This document shows positions 16,376 through 24,492 of a stretch of 64,000 bases of DNA, in pieces. Each line of letters starts with the position of its first letter. The stretch's first letter is position 1. Source of the stretch: Bacillus sp. AFS055030 (lineage in GTDB: Bacteria > Bacillota > Bacilli > Bacillales > Bacillaceae_G); contig NZ_NUGT01000018.1 of the NCBI RefSeq assembly GCF_002574545.1, forward strand, positions 1-64,000, given 5' to 3'. The position numbers were made by a program, and so were the translations under genes. Under the pieces are notes generated by a model. The model saw only the letters and a list, made by a program, of their open reading frames with translations, was not told the DNA's origin and did no database searches.

Positions 16376-17730
16376 TGAATGAAGTTTATCAAATCGTTAC
16401 TCATCGACAGAGTAAGAATCTAGTATGTATACCTGAAGAACTTACTACTTCTAGAGATATTGAATATATTGCTTTTGGTCAAAAAAAATACCCTTGTCAA
16501 CTAGTTACGATGAATACACTTCACAATATTATTTCGATATCAGAGCATTTAGTTGAAATGCTCTGTATACCTTTTGAAGGTTCGATCGAGCCAATCATTA
16601 TCGGAGATACTTTACAACTTGGACCACTAGTTGGGATATTCACTGCCGGTTTTACCGAGTCACTACTTCGCCCTATCGGTGATCGTAGCTTTATGTTTGC
16701 AAACTTAATAGCTGAAAATAATCATAAAAATAGCTTTATATTTGTATTTGGTACTCACGGTATCGATTGGGAATCTGAAACAATTCAAGGTTATTTCTTT
16801 ACGGATAAAAGATGGACTAAAGAGGTCGTTCCGTTTCCTACGGTTATTTATAATAGGCTACCAAATCGAAAAGTAGAGGTTCATAAATCAATTAAACGCG
16901 TCCGCCATAAACTAGAAAAAGAATACAAAATCCCATGGTTCAATCCTGGATTTTTCAATAAATGGGACTTATATGTAAAATTAAAAAATGAGAAATCCGT
17001 TACTCATTATCTCCCGAAAACAGTAAAATTCAATAATTTTGACACGATTGAAGAATTATTATCACAATACCAATTTGTATATGTTAAACCTGAAAATGGT
17101 AGCCTCGGTTCAAAAGTCATATTAATTCGGTACAATCGAGAAGAAGGAATTTATTATTGTAGATATCGGGAATTTGAAACAAATAAACTTCAAAAATTCT
17201 CATCACTCCAATCATTAATTAATCATGTTTTTCGTAGTATGAAGTTACACGATTTCATTGTTCAACAAGGTATTTCACTAATTCGTTATGAGCATCAACC
17301 TGTCGACTTTCGAGTTCATACAAACAAGGATGCTTTAGGAAAGTGGCATGTAACAGTAATTGCCGCAAAAATAGCAGGAAAAGGTAGCACAACTACTCAT
17401 ATAAATAACGGTGGTCGAGTGAAAACGCTCGAAGAATTATTTGATAAGGAAAAAGCAAAAAGAATACACGATAAATTATCTACAGCAGCATTAAAAATAA
17501 GTGAATCTCTAGAGCGTCAAGTAGATGGTCATATCGGAGAAATTGGATTTGATTTAGGTGTTGATAAGGATGAAAAAGTTTGGCTATTCGAAGCAAATTC
17601 TAAACCTGGAAGATCTATCTTTTCTAATCCTAGTTTCCAAGAAAACGACAAACAGATTAAAAAGCTATTTTTGGAATACGCTACTCATTTATCCAAAAAG
17701 GGTAATGAACTCGAGGTTTCAATGAAATGA
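16375..17730 (+). CDS. yheD: YheC/YheD-type ATP-grasp protein 3 (YheD-like)
   Basis: 451 aa, the length of B. subtilis YheD (453 aa), with an N-terminal extra domain of roughly 80 residues that the other paralogues lack. ATP-grasp motifs: VIYNRLPNRKVE, KPENGSLGSKVILI, PVDFRVHTNKD, the AAKIAGKGSTTTHINNGG loop and WLFEANSKPGRS. YheD is a sporulation protein located around the forespore in B. subtilis. The start overlaps the previous stop (TAATG) and the stop overlaps the next start (ATGA), so the genes are translationally coupled. Confidence 0.9.
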   Translation: MNEVYQIVTHRQSKNLVCIPEELTTSRDIEYIAFGQKKYPCQLVTMNTLHNIISISEHLVEMLCIPFEGSIEPIIIGDTLQLGPLVGIFTAGFTESLLRPIGDRSFMFANLIAENNHKNSFIFVFGTHGIDWESETIQGYFFTDKRWTKEVVPFPTVIYNRLPNRKVEVHKSIKRVRHKLEKEYKIPWFNPGFFNKWDLYVKLKNEKSVTHYLPKTVKFNNFDTIEELLSQYQFVYVKPENGSLGSKVILIRYNREEGIYYCRYREFETNKLQKFSSLQSLINHVFRSMKLHDFIVQQGISLIRYEHQPVDFRVHTNKDALGKWHVTVIAAKIAGKGSTTTHINNGGRVKTLEELFDKEKAKRIHDKLSTAALKISESLERQVDGHIGEIGFDLGVDKDEKVWLFEANSKPGRSIFSNPSFQENDKQIKKLFLEYATHLSKKGNELEVSMK

Positions 17731-18896
17731 TCTCTGTTTTTTATCATCTTGATAAAAATACTTGGTCACATGATCATAGCGAATCAAAATTTTCCATAGG
17801 TCATAATCGACTACCTATATTACCATCCCAAGAAGACCGTTCAAAATCCATACAATTTCAGGTAAAAAAAAACGGAACACATTTAGGCCCAATTATCGGT
17901 ATATTAACAAACGAAGATCGACTACCATTTAGTGGAAATATTAAGACCTTTAAAAGAATTTGTAAGAAAGTATTAACTGAGGGCGGTATACCAATCATAT
18001 TAACCCCTACCGCCTTCTCTGGTAATTCGGTAAAATGTTATACCTATTGTTTTAAAACAAAAAAATGGCTGAAACTATTCTCCCCTTTACCTGACGTAAT
18101 TTATAATCGGATCCCATCTGTACAGTACGAGTCTAACAATGATTATAAAAATTTCAGAGAAAAAATCTCAGAACTAAACATTCCTTTTTTTAATGAATCA
18201 TATCTCTCAAAAATACAAACAACGACAATTTTATCTTCAAACGACTTTTTAAAAAGCTATATACCGAAGTCAATCGATTTAGCTAGCGAAAAAGAGTTAT
18301 ATTACTATTTAAAAAGATGGAAATTTCTATATGTAAAAAAACATAATTCTTCAAGAGGATTTGGCGTGTTTAAGCTCACCTTGAAAAATGACAAAGAAGT
18401 AATAATCCGTAATGCATTTCATGTAGAATTAGTGAAATCAATCAGTGATTGTTGGAAATTCCTTAGTACATTAAGCGAGGATTTTATTTGTCAACAAGGT
18501 ATAGTTAGCGAATTACCAGATGGTAGAAAGTTTGATTTACGAATTCTAGCTCATAAACATGAAAATAATTATATTCTTTCTGGAATTGGTGTAAGAGTAG
18601 GAACATTTAATGCAATTACAACCCATGTACCTAGAGGCGGTAGCATTATCGCGATTGAAGATCTGCCGATTGAATTAAATTATTCTCTAATACACGAATT
18701 AGTCAAACAAACGGGAATTGCGTTAAATAAGGACGATGCACATTTTTATGAATTCTCAATGGATATCGGAATTCAGAACAATCATTATTATATTTTTGAA
18801 ATCAACTCTAAACCAATGGTCTTTGACGAGATTGCAATTAAAGAACAAGGACTCGAAAACTTAATACGTCTATTTTATGAACTTTCGAATTTTTAA
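17727..18896 (+). CDS. YheC/YheD-type ATP-grasp protein 4
   Basis: 389 aa, the most diverged paralogue. The ATP-binding strand reads KKHNSSRGFGVFKL instead of KPxHGSxG, so the Pro and the His-Gly are lost; RKFDLRILAHKH, GVRVGTFNAITTHVPRGGS and IFEINSKPM remain. The C-terminal metal ligands (E and N) are intact, so it may still bind nucleotide. The ATGA overlap with gene 3 and the terminator right after the stop make it the last gene of the operon. Confidence 0.86.
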   Translation: MISVFYHLDKNTWSHDHSESKFSIGHNRLPILPSQEDRSKSIQFQVKKNGTHLGPIIGILTNEDRLPFSGNIKTFKRICKKVLTEGGIPIILTPTAFSGNSVKCYTYCFKTKKWLKLFSPLPDVIYNRIPSVQYESNNDYKNFREKISELNIPFFNESYLSKIQTTTILSSNDFLKSYIPKSIDLASEKELYYYLKRWKFLYVKKHNSSRGFGVFKLTLKNDKEVIIRNAFHVELVKSISDCWKFLSTLSEDFICQQGIVSELPDGRKFDLRILAHKHENNYILSGIGVRVGTFNAITTHVPRGGSIIAIEDLPIELNYSLIHELVKQTGIALNKDDAHFYEFSMDIGIQNNHYYIFEINSKPMVFDEIAIKEQGLENLIRLFYELSNF

Positions 18897-18930
18897 CAGT
18901 AGTTAATCAGCTACTGTTCTTTTTTATTTT
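18895..18930 (+). terminator. Terminator of the ATP-grasp operon
   Basis: AACAGTAG (18895-18902) / CTACTGTT (18911-18918) followed by CTTTTTTATTTT; it overlaps the stop codon of the last gene. Confidence 0.9.
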
Positions 18931-18959
18931 AAAAAACAGTGATAAACTAAAATGAAATA

Positions 18960-19907
18960 ATGAATCGGATGGTAAGGAATATGATTGATAAAATTAAGAC
19001 ATTATTTGGGAGAGAGTCTGTTTCAGTCTCACCTGATGAAAATACATATATGGATTATTCTTGGTTTTCTACTGAGAATCAAGAAATTTTCGGGATAAAA
19101 AAAAATACAATATCAGAGGAACAGAGTAATCTACTGGAATGTCTTTTTACAAAATTAGAATCAGATGCACTTTTGATGCCATCTGCACAAAGTGAATGGT
19201 TTCACTATTTATTTTCCAGTAAAGGACATAATCCTTTTTCGTTCGAAAGCGAAGATTCCCTCCCTACTTCAGTTCGCTTTATTCATTTTTATAGCAATCA
19301 GTTATTTTCTAATAAAAATGAGTTTGAAGAAGCAATCAATGCATTCTTTCATAAAGAAGTAATAGTGGTCTGGCATTCTGCTAAGGAAGGTGTCATTATT
19401 GAAAAAATAATTGATCATCCATTTAATAAAGAATTTCTTGAGCATATGCAGGAAATCATTGCCGCTGACTTGTACCATGATGTTACCTTTTTTGTAGGAA
19501 AACGCTATAACCCTTTAGCAAATCTAAGCCTTTATTTTGAGATCGAACATCAATGCTTTAAAAAAGCATTATCCGTAAAAAAACAAAAAAATATTCTTTG
19601 GTTTTCAAAAGAAATGCTTTATTATATCCTTTCCTTTTTACCAGATGATCTACAAAAGGTTCTACCTAATTTATTCTTGAATGATATGAATATCGATGAC
19701 CCAATTCTTTCAACGGTAAAAATCTTTCTTCAACATAATTTAAATGTTACCGCTACTTCAAAAAAAGCTTTTTTACATCGAAATACCGTTCAATATCGTC
19801 TTGATAAATTTTCCGAACAAACTGGTATAGATTTGAAGCATTTTGAGGATGGACTAGTAATATTTTTAGCAATTCATCTACTTGAGATCACGAATGAAAC
19901 GAAATAA
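18960..19907 (+). CDS. yxkF: YxkF-like HTH transcriptional regulator (PucR/CdaR C-terminal type)
   Basis: A 315-aa protein whose C-terminus carries an HTH of the PucR/CdaR type (LNVTATSKKAFLHRNTVQYR followed by LDKFSEQTGIDL). The N-terminal 230 residues have no domain that I can name. In B. subtilis yxkF is adjacent to msmX, and that pairing is reproduced here. The start is uncertain: ATG codons at 18960, 18969 and 18981 are in frame and none has an ideal SD (AAGGA sits only 2 nt before 18981). It probably regulates sugar-transport functions; that is inference from position. Confidence 0.78.
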   Translation: MNRMVRNMIDKIKTLFGRESVSVSPDENTYMDYSWFSTENQEIFGIKKNTISEEQSNLLECLFTKLESDALLMPSAQSEWFHYLFSSKGHNPFSFESEDSLPTSVRFIHFYSNQLFSNKNEFEEAINAFFHKEVIVVWHSAKEGVIIEKIIDHPFNKEFLEHMQEIIAADLYHDVTFFVGKRYNPLANLSLYFEIEHQCFKKALSVKKQKNILWFSKEMLYYILSFLPDDLQKVLPNLFLNDMNIDDPILSTVKIFLQHNLNVTATSKKAFLHRNTVQYRLDKFSEQTGIDLKHFEDGLVIFLAIHLLEITNETK

Positions 19908-19908
19908 A

Positions 19909-19949
19909 AGCCTCTTTTGTGCACCTTGTACAAAGTAGGCTATTTTTTT
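19909..19949 (+). terminator. Terminator of the yxkF-like gene
   Basis: AGCCTCTTTTGT (19909-19920) pairs imperfectly with ACAAAGTAGGCT (19930-19941), followed by eight T residues. It separates yxkF from msmX, which has its own promoter. Confidence 0.75.
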
Positions 19950-19964
19950 TGTGAACCTTTGCCA

Positions 19965-19993
19965 TTGTTAATAAAAGTTTAAATGTATACAAT
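19965..19993 (+). promoter_or_regulatory. Sigma-A promoter of msmX
   Basis: TTGTTA (19965-19970), 17-bp spacer, TACAAT (19988-19993). Predicted start of transcription near 20000. Confidence 0.6.
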
Positions 19994-20001
19994 TTAATCA
20001 A

Positions 20002-20015
20002 TGAAACCGATTACA
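20002..20015 (+). promoter_or_regulatory. cre (CcpA) site in the msmX leader
   Basis: TGAAACCGATTACA matches the Bacillus cre consensus TGWAANCGNTNWCA at all 14 positions. It lies at about +2 to +15 relative to the predicted start, where CcpA binding typically represses. Confidence 0.65.
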
Positions 20016-20035
20016 AATAGTTGGAGGGTTTAATA

Positions 20036-21133
20036 ATGGCAGAATTAAAATTAGATCACATTTATAAAATTTATGATAATAACGTAACAGCTGTAAAAGA
20101 TTTTAATCTTCATATTGAAGACAAAGAATTTATCGTATTCGTTGGTCCTTCTGGATGCGGTAAATCAACAACTCTTCGAATGATCGCTGGATTAGAAGAT
20201 ATTTCAAAAGGTGATTTCTTTATTGACGGCAAGCGTGTAAATGATGTTCAGCCAAAAGATCGTGACATCGCAATGGTATTCCAAAACTACGCACTATACC
20301 CACATATGACTGTATATGATAATATGGCTTTTGGGTTAAAATTACGTAAGTTTGACAAAGCAGAAATCGATCGTCGTGTAAAAGATGCTGCACGTATTTT
20401 AGGTCTTGAAGAATATTTAAATCGTAAACCAAAGGCTTTATCTGGTGGACAACGTCAACGTGTAGCACTTGGTCGTGCGATTGTACGTGATGCAAAAGTA
20501 TTCTTAATGGACGAGCCATTATCAAACTTAGATGCTAAATTACGTGTTGCAATGCGTTCTGAGATTTCAAAATTACATCAACGTCTTCAAACAACAACTA
20601 TTTATGTAACTCACGATCAAACTGAAGCAATGACAATGGCTACACGTTTAGTCGTAATGAAAGATGGTATTATTCAACAAGTAGGTACACCTAAGGAAGT
20701 TTATGATCGCCCTGAAAACGTATTCGTTGGTGGATTTATTGGATCACCTGCAATGAACTTTGTTTCTGGTAAAGTTGAAGATGGTCACTTTAACTTAGGC
20801 AGCAAAAAAGTTGCGATCCCTGAAGGAAAAATGAAAACATTACGTGAGAATGGATATGTTGGAAAAGAAGTTATTTTAGGTGTACGTCCTGAAGATTTAC
20901 ATGACGAACCTGTATTTATTGAAGCATCTCAAGGTACAGTACTTGATTTAAAAATTGAAGTAGCTGAGCTTTTAGGAGCAGAATCAATGCTTTACACTAA
21001 CTTTGAAGGTAATACATTAGTAGCTAGATTAGACGCACGTTCAACATTTACACATGGTCAAGTAATTAAATTAGCAGTAGATATGAACAAAGTTCATTTC
21101 TTTGATAAAGAAACTGAATCTCGTATTCGATAA
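20036..21133 (+). CDS. msmX: Multi-sugar ABC transporter ATPase MsmX (UgpC/MalK type)
   Basis: A 365-aa ATPase, same length as B. subtilis MsmX, which energises several different carbohydrate importers. Walker A is GPSGCGKST, signature LSGGQRQRVALGRA, Walker B VFLMDEPLSNLD, H-loop TIYVTHDQTEAMT, and a C-terminal TOBE/MalK regulatory domain from about residue 240. The open frame starts at 20021 (TTG), but SD GGAGGG (20023-20028) serves the ATG at 20036. No sugar permease genes are adjacent, consistent with a shared ATPase. Confidence 0.95.
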   Translation: MAELKLDHIYKIYDNNVTAVKDFNLHIEDKEFIVFVGPSGCGKSTTLRMIAGLEDISKGDFFIDGKRVNDVQPKDRDIAMVFQNYALYPHMTVYDNMAFGLKLRKFDKAEIDRRVKDAARILGLEEYLNRKPKALSGGQRQRVALGRAIVRDAKVFLMDEPLSNLDAKLRVAMRSEISKLHQRLQTTTIYVTHDQTEAMTMATRLVVMKDGIIQQVGTPKEVYDRPENVFVGGFIGSPAMNFVSGKVEDGHFNLGSKKVAIPEGKMKTLRENGYVGKEVILGVRPEDLHDEPVFIEASQGTVLDLKIEVAELLGAESMLYTNFEGNTLVARLDARSTFTHGQVIKLAVDMNKVHFFDKETESRIR

Positions 21134-21154
21134 TTTATAACGAATAAGGCATAA

Positions 21155-21191
21155 AATAACGCGGTACCATTTTAATTGGTACTGCGTTATC
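21155..21191. terminator. Terminator downstream of msmX
   Basis: AATAACGCGGTACC pairs with GGTACTGCGTTAT (one mismatch) around the loop ATTTTAATT; it lies between the convergent msmX and the zinc-ribbon gene and overlaps the latter's stop. Confidence 0.8.
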
Positions 21192-21438
21192 TTATTTTCT
21201 CAATAATTTTTAGAAATCCTTCGTTACAATCTGGACAATTAAACATATGAGTACAATACTGATTTGAATTATGTTCAGTTAATCCATCAGCTTTTGCTGA
21301 AATGTCATAATCTAAATATGGACTATATTTATCTTCGTAATCAACTGCTCTTCCTTTATCTTCACAATGATTTTCACAAATAGGACATTTTAATTTATAA
21401 TGCTCAATCCCATTGCACAATGGACAAATACCATCCAT
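21187..21438 (-). CDS. Small cysteine-rich (zinc-ribbon-like) protein
   Basis: An 83-aa protein with paired cysteine motifs: CPLC and CPICENHC near the N-terminus and HMFNCPDCNEGF near the C-terminus, suggesting two zinc-binding knuckles. No signal peptide or membrane segment. SD GGAGTGA precedes the ATG. I do not recognise the family; it could be a small DNA/RNA-binding or chaperone-like adaptor. It lies just downstream of the SASP gene in the same direction, but a perfect hairpin (21477-21498) separates them. Confidence 0.65.
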   Translation of the reverse strand: MDGICPLCNGIEHYKLKCPICENHCEDKGRAVDYEDKYSPYLDYDISAKADGLTEHNSNQYCTHMFNCPDCNEGFLKIIEKIR

Positions 21439-21476
21439 AAAAATCTCACTCCAATTTCAGTTATTTCATTAAGAAA

Positions 21477-21498
21477 GGATGGAGATTAATCTCCATCC
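21477..21498 (-). terminator. Terminator of the SASP gene
   Basis: A perfect 22-bp palindrome (GGATGGAGATT and its complement with no extra loop) 18 nt after the SASP stop, followed on the minus strand by TTTCTT. Confidence 0.8.
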
Positions 21499-21515
21499 CT
21501 TATTAGCCATAGATA

Positions 21516-21719
21516 TTATTTTGAATAACCACCTAAGCTTTGTTCAGCCATTTGAACTAAACGTTTAGTGATTTCCCCACCTACAGAACCGTTAGCACGA
21601 GCTGTAGTATCAGGACCTAAGTTTACTCCAAACTCAGAAGCGATTTCATACTTCATTGCATCTAATGCTGATTGAGCACCAGCTACTACTAAGTTGTTGC
21701 TGCTATTGTTGTTTGCCAT
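21516..21719 (-). CDS. Alpha/beta-type small acid-soluble spore protein
   Basis: A 67-aa SASP of the alpha/beta type, which coats and protects spore DNA. The germination protease (GPR) cleavage region is recognisable as [13 protein letters not shown], and both conserved blocks ([15 protein letters not shown] and [20 protein letters not shown]) are intact. SD AAGGAGGTG precedes the ATG. A sigma-G promoter lies upstream, as expected for forespore expression. The paralogue letter cannot be assigned from sequence alone. Confidence 0.97.
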   Translation of the reverse strand: MANNNSSNNLVVAGAQSALDAMKYEIASEFGVNLGPDTTARANGSVGGEITKRLVQMAEQSLGGYSK

Positions 21720-21749
21720 GTTGTCTCACCTCCTTAAGTAGTGTAATGA

Positions 21750-21779
21750 TAGTATGACTCTAATCGATTAACATATGTA
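21750..21779 (-). promoter_or_regulatory. Sigma-G promoter of the SASP gene
   Basis: On the minus strand TACATA (21779-21774), 17-bp spacer, CATACTA (21756-21750). The -10 is a perfect sigma-G element; the -35 differs by one base from TGHATR. It serves as an internal reference for the RNA promoters at 3067 and 3723. Confidence 0.75.
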
Positions 21780-21840
21780 TGTTTAGCGAATGTAAATTTT
21801 GGAAATAGCAAATTTACTGTTTCCCATCATTTTAGACATA

Positions 21841-21870
21841 AAAAAAAAGCACTAGATCAACATCTAGTAC
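21841..21870 (-). terminator. Terminator of the tcy operon
   Basis: ACTAGAT (21851-21857) / ATCTAGT (21862-21868), followed on the minus strand by GC and a T run of nine. Confidence 0.85.
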
Positions 21871-21910
21871 TAGTTTTCTACACTACTTTGTAAAATATTT
21901 CATCTTAAAG

Positions 21911-22645
21911 TTACTGTATTAATTGTAAAAATTGTTTTGTCCTTGCATGTTTAGGATGCTCTAAAACATCTCTAGGATGACCTTGTTCAACGATATAACC
22001 ACCGTCCATAAAAATGACTTCGTCCGCTACATCACGAGCAAACTTCATTTCATGTGTAACGACAATCATTGTCATTCCCTCTTCTGCTAACTCCTTCATT
22101 ACCTTTAAAACTTCTTGTACAAGCTCTGGATCTAATGCTGAAGTTGGTTCATCAAATAAAATGACTGTTGGTTCTAATGCTAACGCTCTAGCAATCCCTA
22201 CACGCTGTTGCTGACCACCTGAAAGTTGATGTGGTAATAAATTTATTTTATCTTCTAATCCTACTTTAGTAAGTAAGTCAATTGCTTTCTTTTTGGCAAC
22301 ATCTTTTTTTATTTTTTGTACAGTTACTAAACCTTCCATTACATTTTCTAACGCTGTTAAGTGAGGAAATAAATGATGTTGTTGAAAAACCATACCTGTT
22401 TTACTTCTTAACGAAATAATTTCTTTTTTCGTAACTTTATTAGAAAAATCTAATGTCTGATCATCTATTGTGATTTTTCCATCTGTTGGATGCTCCAGTA
22501 CATTAATACATCTTAAAAATGTCGTTTTCCCAGAACCAGAAGGGCCGATAATAGCAGTAACAGTACCTTTTTTTACGTTTAAGCTAACATCTTTTAAAAC
22601 TTCTAATTCACCAAAACTTTTTTTTATATTTTCCAGTTTTATCAT
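21911..22645 (-). CDS. tcyC: Amino-acid ABC transporter ATPase, probably cystine (TcyC-like)
   Basis: A 244-aa polar-amino-acid importer ATPase: Walker [10 protein letters not shown], signature [14 protein letters not shown], Walker [15 protein letters not shown], switch [14 protein letters not shown]. The open frame starts at 22660, but SD GGAGGAAG fits the ATG at 22645 ([12 protein letters not shown]). It lies 14 nt after the permease gene. Cystine specificity is inferred from the strong resemblance of the binding protein to TcyA. Confidence 0.88.
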   Translation of the reverse strand: MIKLENIKKSFGELEVLKDVSLNVKKGTVTAIIGPSGSGKTTFLRCINVLEHPTDGKITIDDQTLDFSNKVTKKEIISLRSKTGMVFQQHHLFPHLTALENVMEGLVTVQKIKKDVAKKKAIDLLTKVGLEDKINLLPHQLSGGQQQRVGIARALALEPTVILFDEPTSALDPELVQEVLKVMKELAEEGMTMIVVTHEMKFARDVADEVIFMDGGYIVEQGHPRDVLEHPKHARTKQFLQLIQ

Positions 22646-22659
22646 AAGTTCTTCCTCCA

Positions 22660-23355
22660 TTACTTAGCAACATAGCGTTCAACTCGAGCTTCTAATCGAC
22701 CTTGAATGACTGAAAGGAAGAAGCAAATTATCCAATAGATGATTGCAGCCTCTGTATAAACAACTAAAAATTTATAGTTTGTTGCAGCTATTTCCTGAGC
22801 TGTTCTAAACATCTCAGTTACTAAAATTAATGAAGCTAAAGAAGTATCTTTTACTAAACTAATAAAAGTATTTGATAACGGCGGTAATGAAACTCTAGCC
22901 GCTTGAGGAATAATAATTCGTTTTAATGTTTGATTATATGTCATACCAATCGAATAAGCAGCTTCCCATTGGCCTTTATCAATCGACTGAATAGATCCTC
23001 TAATAATTTCAGATGCATATGCACCAACGCTTAATGAAAAACCAATAATAGCAGAAATATAAGGTGATATTGTTACATTTATTGAAGGTAAACCATAAAA
23101 AATAATAAATAATTGTACTAAAAGAGGTGTCCCTCTAATGATTGAAACATAAAATTTTGCTACACCATTTAAGAATTTATTACCTGACAGACGGAAAAGT
23201 GCCGTAATAAATGCTAATACAAGACCTACTACAAATGTAATGATTGTTAATGGAATAGTACCTATTAAAGCAGTTTTAACCATTGGAAGGAAAGAATCCT
23301 TCGCAATGGTTAAATTGTCTGCCCACTCTGGGGAAAGTAAATTATTTAAGTCCAT
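22660..23355 (-). CDS. tcyB: Amino-acid ABC transporter permease (TcyB-like)
   Basis: A 231-aa membrane permease of the His/Glu/Gln/Arg family with about five membrane segments and the EAA loop ([20 protein letters not shown]). Its ATG lies inside the 3' end of the binding-protein gene (14-nt overlap), showing translational coupling. It forms the channel for substrate delivered by the lipoprotein encoded upstream. Confidence 0.88.
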   Translation of the reverse strand: MDLNNLLSPEWADNLTIAKDSFLPMVKTALIGTIPLTIITFVVGLVLAFITALFRLSGNKFLNGVAKFYVSIIRGTPLLVQLFIIFYGLPSINVTISPYISAIIGFSLSVGAYASEIIRGSIQSIDKGQWEAAYSIGMTYNQTLKRIIIPQAARVSLPPLSNTFISLVKDTSLASLILVTEMFRTAQEIAATNYKFLVVYTEAAIIYWIICFFLSVIQGRLEARVERYVAK

Positions 23356-24145
23356 CTTTACCGAACCATTTTTGTACTATTTCATCATACTTCCCGTCTT
23401 TTTTCATATCTGCAAGTGCTTTGTCCACTGCTTTTACTAATGAATCATCATCTTTACGGAACATAAATCCACTGTTAGAAGCATCATTTTCTAAAGCTGC
23501 AATTTTAACTTTCTTGTCGCCAGTTTCTTTTAAATAGTTTTGAATTGATAATTTATCGTTGATTGTAACATCTGCACGACCAGATTCAATTAATTGAATT
23601 GCTTGGCTAAACCCTTCTACACCAACTAATTTAGCTCCATATTTTTTAGCTAGATCACCATAATTACTTGTTAATGATTGAGCAGCTTTTAAGCCTTTAA
23701 TTTCATCAAATGAGTTAATTTTCGAATCAGATTTGACAACTAATGCACCAGATGAAGTAATATATGGCTCAGAGAAATAATATTTTTTCTCACGATCAGG
23801 TCTTATACCAACTTCATTTGCAATCATGTCAAAGCGTTTTGCATCTAAACCTGCAAACATTGCATCCCATTGAGTTTCAAAATATTTTGGTTTTACACCT
23901 AAACGTTTTGCAACTTCATTTGATAAATCTACATCGAAACCTGTTAATTTACCAGATTTATCATGGAACGTGAAAGGTGCATATGTACCTTCAGTCCCAA
24001 TTTTTAACTCTCCGCTATCCTTAACTTGAGTTAATAAATCTTTTCCTTTTGCAGTTTCTTCTTTTTTATTTGTATTGCAGCCTGCCATAACACCTGCTGC
24101 TAAAAATAACGAACCTAATGTTAAACCAATTTTCTTAATATTCAT
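23342..24145 (-). CDS. tcyA: Amino-acid (cystine-type) ABC transporter binding lipoprotein
   Basis: 267 aa with lipoprotein signal peptide and lipobox VMAGC (Cys22), then a bacterial extracellular solute-binding domain family 3. Conserved regions GTEGTYAPFTFHDKSGKLTG, ETQWDAMFAGLDAKRFDMIA and AQSLTSNYGDLAKKYGA closely follow B. subtilis TcyA, the L-cystine binding protein. Specificity is inferred from that similarity; other polar amino acids remain possible. It is the first gene of a three-gene operon. Confidence 0.88.
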   Translation of the reverse strand: MNIKKIGLTLGSLFLAAGVMAGCNTNKKEETAKGKDLLTQVKDSGELKIGTEGTYAPFTFHDKSGKLTGFDVDLSNEVAKRLGVKPKYFETQWDAMFAGLDAKRFDMIANEVGIRPDREKKYYFSEPYITSSGALVVKSDSKINSFDEIKGLKAAQSLTSNYGDLAKKYGAKLVGVEGFSQAIQLIESGRADVTINDKLSIQNYLKETGDKKVKIAALENDASNSGFMFRKDDDSLVKAVDKALADMKKDGKYDEIVQKWFGKDGLK

Positions 24146-24199
24146 TCTTTAATCTCCCTTAACCTTATCGGAATTGTTTGTTTTGGATTGTGTGTCTTA

Positions 24200-24228
24200 A
24201 ATATATTGCATGTATTAAAAAATTACAA
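24200..24228 (-). promoter_or_regulatory. Sigma-A promoter of the tcy operon
   Basis: Minus strand TTGTAA (24228-24223), 17-bp spacer, TATATT (24205-24200), predicting a leader of about 48 nt. Confidence 0.55.
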
Positions 24229-24302
24229 CAAAAAAATCTTATATTTTTATTATTTTTCTTTTTGTCATTTTAATTCTATTTTTATGATTGAAAAACAAAT
24301 AT

Positions 24303-24491
24303 CTAAAAACCGAGTATTCCACCTTACTTTAACTCCTTGATCATTTGCTGAAAAAAGTATATATGAATGATTTCCACTACAAGTCCTCGCTTTCCATAGG
24401 GCATGAGCAAAACCTCCTGCATTTTCCAAAGGAGTCAAGAAATATATGTTCCAGAACAAAAACCAAAAAACTCGGCTCCTAAGAACCGAGT
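24303..24491. repeat. Short direct repeats bounding an unexplained 163-bp segment
   Basis: CTAAAAACCGAGT (24303-24315) and CTAAGAACCGAGT (24479-24491) are 13-bp direct repeats differing at one base. The right copy forms one arm of the terminator of the CBS gene. The segment between contains the 26-codon ORF at 24324-24404. No terminal inverted repeats or transposase are visible, so a mobile origin is only a possibility. Confidence 0.4.
24324..24404 (-). CDS. Possible 26-aa small protein with strong ribosome site
   Basis: An ATG at 24404 preceded by GCAGGAGG (8-nt spacing) opens a frame coding MPYGKRGLVVEIIHIYFFQQ then MIKELK. The hydrophobic middle flanked by Lys/Arg would suit a small membrane-associated peptide. 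CTCCT 11 nt upstream of the SD can pair with AGGAG, potentially masking it. I do not recognise the peptide. A longer overlapping frame (24265-24459) lacks a good start. Expression is unproven. Confidence 0.4.
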   Translation of the reverse strand: MPYGKRGLVVEIIHIYFFQQMIKELK

Positions 24492-24492
24492 T
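24469..24492 (-). terminator. Terminator overlapping the end of the CBS-domain gene
   Basis: AACTCGGTTC / GAGCCGAGTT on the minus strand (one G-U pair), 4-nt loop containing the stop codon, followed by TTTTTTGGTTTTTG. The last codons of the gene form the left arm. Confidence 0.85.

Noticed and set aside
24146-24180. CymR-type operator upstream of tcyA
   Set aside because: A GGAATT-containing stretch is present, but flanking positions do not fit the CymR consensus well enough to claim.
24265-24459. 64-codon minus-strand frame
   Set aside because: It overlaps the 26-codon ORF in another frame, has no SD, and shows no recognisable domain; the shorter ORF has the better translation signals.
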